DNA of 64,000 bases from the NCBI GenBank assembly GCA_003254905.1, contig QANU01033113.1, positions 271,262-335,261 on the forward strand, given 5' to 3'. The position numbers and the translations under genes are program-made. The notes under the pieces were generated by a model. That model did not search any database. It saw only the letters and a program-made list of their open reading frames with translations, and was not told where the DNA came from. Positions 58,138 through 64,000 of this stretch are shown piece by piece. Numbering within the stretch: position 1 is the first letter of the stretch; the number at the start of each line of letters is the position of its first letter. This DNA comes from Nissolia schottii (taxonomy: Eukaryota; Streptophyta; Magnoliopsida; Fabales; Fabaceae).

Positions 58138-59110
58138 CATAGGAGCTCAGAATAAATTAGTATACTAATGAGCTTAACTTGAAATACCTCAGAAATTAAC
58201 ACAGTGCAACAAGGATCATAGCTTAGAAAAAGGAGTTCGGTATAAGCCGAATACAGTCCTTGGGGATTCATCCATCAAAGACCCCAAGACGACAATCTCA
58301 AAACTCATTACATCCAACAAGGACCTAAGTCATCTACAATAGACTCGGTAGGGACCAAGGACATCCTCGTGGCTTTAAACCGCGAAATATCTGAGCTCCA
58401 AAACTCATACAAACCAAGACCTTCATAAAAACTCAGACATCTATATAATCCCAGTAAAGACTGAGAATAGCCCATGGTGCTCCACTCAATAAAGACCATG
58501 AGCTAATAAGCTTGGCAAAATTAGTATGCCACATGAAGTTCGAATCATTTACACATGTTCGACAATGACTGAGAATAGACTTGGGGGATTCGGACCTCGG
58601 AGAATCCGAGATCATGAACACCATCAAACCAACACCCTTGCAAAAGCTCAAAGACATCTATACAAGCTTGGCACGTCACCTAAAGGCAATAACTATCCTT
58701 GGGGGCTTTATACTAGACTAAGTATTTAAGTCTAGAATATGACCCACATCACTCAGAAATCTAGCCCATATGAGTAATGCCTAACCAATTTTCTCTGTAA
58801 CCCATACTTGTATCAAACCAGGAACCCAGACATGCTAACGAGGCTTCCTAAACCGCCCGAGCTTATCCCCTTATTTGAATTTGAATGAGAGCAATTAGAA
58901 TCCTAACAAACTCCCTTAAAATCCTGGGGGAAGATATGAGAGCTAGAGTCACCATCCTCGTTTATAAATAAGGGGGCCTCTACACTACCCAAGTATGTTG
59001 TCAATTCCCATAAACACTTCACTATTCTCACTTTACTAACTAGAGCTCGGAGTGCATTGCAGATCCACCCCCTGGTGCTCTTAGGAGACAAAGGAGGTCA
59101 GATAGAGCAA
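58138..59110 (+). other. LTR-like non-coding block after the mobile-domain pseudogene
   Basis: A region with repeated CTTGGGG(A/C)TT-type phrases and, at 58974-58985, TTTATAAATAAGGGG followed by C-rich sequence and CATTGCAGATCCACCCCCTGG. This resembles the TATA/R/U5 end of a Gypsy-type LTR. No matching second copy or target duplication was found. Confidence 0.35.
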
Positions 59111-59770
59111 AAAACATGATAAAGTCACCCAAACACATGACCCCGTGTTTCACTGGACAGAACATAAACTAAGCCAAGTATGCACCACAACACCAAATTA
59201 ACTTTAATGTAAGTTCATTTCACTTTTTTTTTAATTTTAATTCAGAGTGTTCAATCGCCTTGTAACAATTAAGCTCACATCAAGTGGTATATTGACCACA
59301 AAATATTTTTACATTCTCATGGGTACCCCTAACCATATAGTTAATCGATAATGGATGTATTTATTTCAGCTTTTAAAAAAGTGATTATAATTTTAATTTT
59401 TGATATACAGCTTAAAAATTAAAAACAGATTTTTCTAAGAAACTATTCTTTTTAGCTTCTTCAAAAATGTTGAAAACATAATTATCTTTTTTTTGAGATT
59501 TTGATTAGTTTTAAAATTTTATGCAAATATTTAAAATTAAATATTTCACCCAAAAAAAATTATTTTAACAAATAAATTAAAACAAACTCACCCAATATAA
59601 ACTATCACCATGCCAAATTTTTTTTCTCTCTTGTTTTGGCAACGGATGCATCTCACTTTCTAGGCCGTGCATTAAACTATTATGTTGGACCCACATGAAA
59701 TGAGTTGCCCTTGTTGTATTTGTTGGGGGCCCAACAAAAGAATCTACCTGACTTGCAAACACACACTCTC
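59111..59770. other. spacer upstream of the glycosyltransferase gene
   Basis: AT-rich. No gene. The promoter of the glycosyltransferase gene probably lies in its right part. Confidence 0.4.
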
Positions 59771-59779
59771 CTTTTCCTC

Positions 59780-62326
59780 TAAAGGGATTTTAAGAAACAG
59801 AGTCCGAAACAGAGTGTTAGTGTTGTGTCGTTGCTTTCAACCTTTGCATTCCATCAACTTTCCGTTCAACTTTCTTCTACTACTGACAACGGCTACTTCC
59901 CTCCTCCTCCTCCTCCTCCTCTTCTTCTTCTTCTTCTTCTTCTTTTCAATTTTCCCATTTTTGCACTACAAGCCTCGTTCTTCAGCTGAAGCCAGAAAGG
60001 TAATGAAATTAATGAACGCTTCATGGTTTTTTTTATTCTTTACTCACTCTGTTTTTGAAAGGTGATGTTGACGTGTTGGTAAATTTTTCAATTTCCAAGC
60101 CTTTTTGAAACGGAAAAAAAAAGAGTAAATAAATAAAACTTGAAATATACGAATTAGTCTTATATATGTGGTCTGATTTTAAAAACATTTGGCTTATATA
60201 TTTAATAATCTTCAAAATTCTGATTGCGTATTGTATATTTATGGATTTGTAAATTTTGTGTGTTGACAACTTAACTATTTCGAAGAACAGGATGAATTTT
60301 GCGCAGAGAGATTTTGACAACAAATGAATGAACATGAATAAAATACTTTAATTAGTTAAATATATTATCCCAATCAGATAGTATAATAATATATTTTTTT
60401 GACACGACTCTTAAAATTAGTTTTTTTTAATTAAGTTAATACACCGTTGTATTGGTCATGAAATCATTGACCTCTGACATTTTCCTTCTTTCTCATAAGA
60501 AAATTTTGAAACTTTCGTTTTAGGTTGCAATTATTTTTTGCTAATAAATAATATAATTGGCATGATCTGGTGATCTAGGTGGTCCAAACAATTAACAGAT
60601 AAACATGAAGATGGAGATGGATTTGTGACACAGACACCGAAATGTAGCAGAAGAGCAAGATGGGTTAAATTGGTTTTGGTTATGTTTCTAAGTGCCAAAC
60701 ACCGATCTCACATCATCTTGTTGCTGCTCTTGCAGTTTTCAATTCTCACAAACTCTTGCTCATCTGTATATCTCAGGTACGAGGTTTATCATCTTTGAAT
60801 TTCTTCTAGTGAGCTCTACTTTTTGTTATTATTTTTGGCACTTTTTTTTTTCTTTTTCCGCTTCCCTTTCTGTATATGCCTTCGCTGCCACCTGTTTGAA
60901 CAAATGCTCCAAATGCAAAAGAGCCCATCTTTTTTTACTTTCTGAGATTCTGTGTGTGTGTGTGTTGTATGGTTGATTGTGATTTGTTATTAATAGTGTT
61001 TTCAATGGTGCACCTTTATGAGTTATGACCTTGCAGATGTGGATTGGCTTGGATAAATTTTCTATTTTGCTGCTCCTTGATTTTGTGCTTTTTTTAGATT
61101 TCTGCTTATGAATATATTGATGGTATTTTATAGTTTTTTGGTTACATTAGAGAGGCTCGAACCCGAGATCTCTAGAGCTCATTGGCATGGTATTTTACAG
61201 TTTAGTTGTTAGAAATTATTTTATGAATTGTTTAAAATAGACCTTGCTAAATAGGTTTCAATAGACCTTGTTTATGCACCAAAAAGCGGGAAAATAGACC
61301 TTGTTAATGAGGATATAACCCAAAATAGAATGTCCATAATAAATAGGGTACCTTTTCCTCTTCAGCTTTTACTTTTATCCCCTTCCCTTCCTAACTTGGT
61401 CATGTATAGTTGTTATATAGCTGCTGGATGTTCAGGTTCATACTGAAGTCTTATTAGATGTAGCACATATTCACGACTTCATGACTAGGCGGAGAGAACT
61501 TAAGGGGGGAGTTTGGATTCAGAAATATTTCTTGTTTTCACTTTTAATTACAAAATTGTCACATTTGTTTCAGTTTGTTCCCTTAAATGATTTTGAGAAC
61601 ATCAACTTAATCCTTGAATGGTAATTTTTTAATTTTAATATTAGAATAGTTCAATAGTTACTTTCTACTAGGACCCAATTGATGTTATTTCGTGACCATG
61701 AATTATCATCTCAAGACCAATTTGATATCGCTAGTCTTTCGCGGACCAAATTAATGTACTAAAATCTTTCAAGTACCAAATTGGGGGGAGACTGTTTTTT
61801 GGATTGCCTTCAAATTGACAGGTGGTTAGCAGATAAGTTGCTTGGAGACTTGTCACTAAAATAATTATCATTTTGTGGTTAATAAATGTGAAAAACAAAA
61901 TGTTCAGCATAAGATTCATGGAATCAAATCAAGTTCATTTGTTCAGAATTCTTTATTTCATCAATATACTTTTGGTGAACATGGAGAAGTTGAATGCTTT
62001 ACAGAGCTGAGGGAATTGCAATTAACCAAGATGAGCTTTTCAGTTTAATTCCATGATATATTTCAATTTTCCAAGATTGGCACCTATCAAATTGTTTATA
62101 ATTTGTGCGCCCTTCATTCATCCTAGGTTACATTTTGGCCCTGCTGTGTGAATTTTTCTGTATATAATTGTATTTTTTTTCCTATTTATGTTTGCATTTT
62201 GTAGGGCGTAACAAGTTTAGTTCATTCAAGTTTGGGTTGCTACTGCTGCTGATCTAAAATTCTTCTATATTGTTTTATCATTTGGCCTTTTTACCTTCTC
62301 TCTCCTGGTGGTGGTGGAAGGCAGAA
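59780..62326 (+). other. probable 5'UTR exons and introns of the DUF604 gene
   Basis: A C/T-rich leader with a CTC then CTT microsatellite (59902-59944) ends in GCCAGAAAG at a GTAATG donor (59999). A short possible exon lies at 60736-60776 (CTTGCAG acceptor, TCTCAG/GTACGA donor). An acceptor TTTTGTAG at 62204 opens the exon that holds the start codon. Intron-split leaders are common in this family. The exact exon set needs cDNA support. Confidence 0.4.
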
Positions 62327-64000
62327 ATGCACATTGGAGTAATGGTGATGATGACTCAGACATTGAAAACGACTATGTCATCCTATCATGACCATGACAA
62401 GAGTTCCTGCCTCTCTCCTTTGCCTCCTGTTCGAACTGGAAGCCGTCAATGGCGCCAAACCCGCACTGGTACCTTGGCTGTTGCCATAGCAGCACTTCTC
62501 ATGTCTACCACTGCTTGGCTTTCTCTTGTCTTCTCTGACGCAACTACCTGTTGCTTTAATCAGTTAAGGGGCTGGCAAGGCACCCGTGACTTTTTCCCGT
62601 TGAACAAGTGCATTCCTCATCACCATCCAAAAGTAACAGGTCCACCTTCTCTACAATATGGGACCAAGGGAGACCATCTTGGCAATGGTAGCAGTACTGT
62701 TGACCAGGAAGGCTTGTCAATAAAACATATTGTTTTTGGCATAGCAGGATCATCTCAGCTTTGGACACGGCGGAAAGAATATGTCAGACTGTGGTGGCGT
62801 CCCGATCACATGCGCGGGCATGTGTGGCTAGAGGAACATGTGCCTCAAGAACATGGAGATGATTTATTGCCGCCTATCATGATTTCTGAAGACATCTCAC
62901 ACTTCCATTACACTAATCCCCTTGGTCATCCTTCTGGCCTTCGGATTTCTCGCATTGTCCGAGAGAGCTTTCACCTTGGCCTCTCAGATGTGCGCTGGTT
63001 TGTCCTCTGTGATGACGATACCATCTTCAATGTGGATAACCTTATTGATGTTCTCAGCAAGTATAATTCCTCTGAAATGATTTACATAGGTAGCCCCTCA
63101 GAGAGTCATTCGGCAAATTCATATTTTAGTCACTCAATGGCCTTTGGTGGTGGTGGTATTGCCATAAGTCATCCACTTGCGAAGGCGCTTTCCGAGATTC
63201 TCGACGAATGCATTGAGAGATATCCCAAACTTTATGGCAGCGATGATAGACTGCATGCCTGCATTACTGAGCTTGGAATTCCGTTGACCTGGGAGCATGG
63301 TTTTCACCAGGTATTTTGTTGATCTATTTCCTTCATTTATTTTTTCACATTTTCAGAGTGATGGAAATCTTGGTCAAACGTATTATATGATTTTCATAGA
63401 TCTGTTTCATCACTCATAATTGGTAATTGATCACAACTGATTTGTCTTCTTTCAGTGGGATATAAGGGGTGATGCCCACGGACTGCTATCCTCCCACCCT
63501 ATAGCACCATTTGTGTCAATTCACCATGTCGAAGCTGTTAATCCCTTTTACCCTGGTTTGAGCTCTTTGGATAGCCTGAAACTTTTTACCAAGGCCATGC
63601 GAGCTGATCCCAGAAGCTTCTTGCAGCGTTCAATATGTTATGACCATGCTCGGCATCTAACATTTTCAGTGTCACTTGGTTATGTGGTTCAAGTCATTCC
63701 TAACATTATTTTCCCCCGTGAGCTGGAGCGCTCAGAACGAACCTACTCTGCTTGGAATGGTATCAGCCAAAGGAATGAATTTGACTTTGATGCTAGGGAC
63801 CCATCCAGATCTATTTGTAAAAGGCCAATTCTCTTCTTCCTTAAAGATGCTAGAAGAGAAGGTAATGCTTCGCGGGGCTCATATGTTCGGAGTGGAGATA
63901 AAGATGATTTCAAAAAGAGGATTTTCTGCTTTCCTCACTTTCCCCCTCTGCGCAACGTGCAAGAGATCCAGGTAGCGGTGGAGCCTTTGAACAAGAATTG
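62327..64000 (+). CDS. Fringe-like glycosyltransferase, DUF604/GT31 family (3' end beyond window)
   Basis: Exon 1 (62327-63310) and exon 2 (from 63456) join in frame at HGFHQ/WDIRGD; the frame stays open to the window edge, giving about 509 residues so far, close to the usual full length of roughly 500-530. The ATG at 62327 is the first in frame. Residues about 48-69 (GTLAVAIAALLMSTTAWLSL) are a single N-terminal membrane anchor, giving a type II Golgi-like topology. HIVFGIAGSSQLWTRRKEYV, RWFVLCDDDTIF (DDD near residues 229-231, the expected metal/nucleotide-sugar site) and MAFGGGGIAISHPLA are Fringe-like features. LYGSDDRLHACI and the exon 2 sequence (SIHHVEAVNPFYPG, RSICYDH, FSVSLGYVVQV) are DUF604. 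Donor and acceptor sugars are unknown for plant members. Confidence 0.92.

Noticed and set aside
59682..60065. 127-codon open frame upstream of the glycosyltransferase
   Set aside because: Lies over the C/T-rich leader and CTC/CTT microsatellite; fits 5'UTR with a splice donor at 59999.
61145..61180. tRNA-like B-box (complement of GGCTCGAACCCGAGATC)
   Set aside because: No A-box at the right distance and no cloverleaf could be drawn; possibly a SINE trace but too weak to call.

Overview
This is nuclear DNA from a flowering plant, most likely a dicot and probably a legume such as Glycine. The reasons are split coding exons with GT/AG introns, TATA boxes, AT-rich spacers full of plant transposons, and land-plant gene families (U-box/ARM ligase, PADRE/DUF4228 protein, DUF604 glycosyltransferase, SDH7). 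The species call is inference from the look of the repeats. There is no operon logic and no CRISPR, rRNA or convincing tRNA gene. The six host genes appear functionally unrelated.

Host genes in order: (1) an intronless seven-bladed WD40 protein of the JINGUBANG-like type, 8740-9882 (+), with a minimal AUG-UGA upstream ORF; (2) an intronless U-box/armadillo E3 ligase of the PUB38/39 type, 27926-29542 (+); (3) a DCC-family (DUF393) thiol-disulfide oxidoreductase-like gene, 34607-37125 (-), seven exons, with an unresolved first exon; (4) a small SDH7-like mitochondrial protein, 38356-40851 (+), four exons, whose third intron holds a 729-bp assembly gap and a fold-back element; (5) an N-terminally MGNC-type PADRE/DUF4228 protein, 44776-45877 (-), three exons; (6) a Fringe-like DUF604/GT31 glycosyltransferase, 62327 to beyond the window end (+), with probable 5'UTR exons from about 59.9 kb.

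The rest is a transposon graveyard. 1-8.6 kb is AT-rich spacer. 11.1-13.3 kb holds a palindromic repeat cluster and a plant-mobile-domain (MAIN-like) pseudogene. 17.1-18.0 kb is the RNase H end of a Ty1-copia element killed by nonsense changes. 19.8-21.1 kb is bounded by long inverted repeats (MULE-like). 22.1-24.4 kb is a decayed copia element with PBS and a 125-bp LTR, abutting a 136-bp near-perfect hairpin. 25.4-26.5 kb is a direct duplication around a gag start. 32.1-33.9 kb is LTR-like. 37.4-37.9 kb is a FAR1-related fragment ending at a canonical Helitron 3' terminus. 43.7-44.2 kb is a copia gag remnant. 46.9-47.3 kb is a tandem array. 57.7-59.1 kb is a second mobile-domain pseudogene followed by LTR-like DNA.

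The most informative structure is at 48.4-52.3 kb: a 2,916-bp solo LTR with a perfect 5-bp target duplication sits inside a hAT-like element with 8-bp target duplications, which itself splits the RNase H domain of a LINE. I found no evidence of a new multi-gene system. The items most worth testing are the start-stop uORF, the Helitron/FAR1 fragment beside two promoters, and the hairpin elements.
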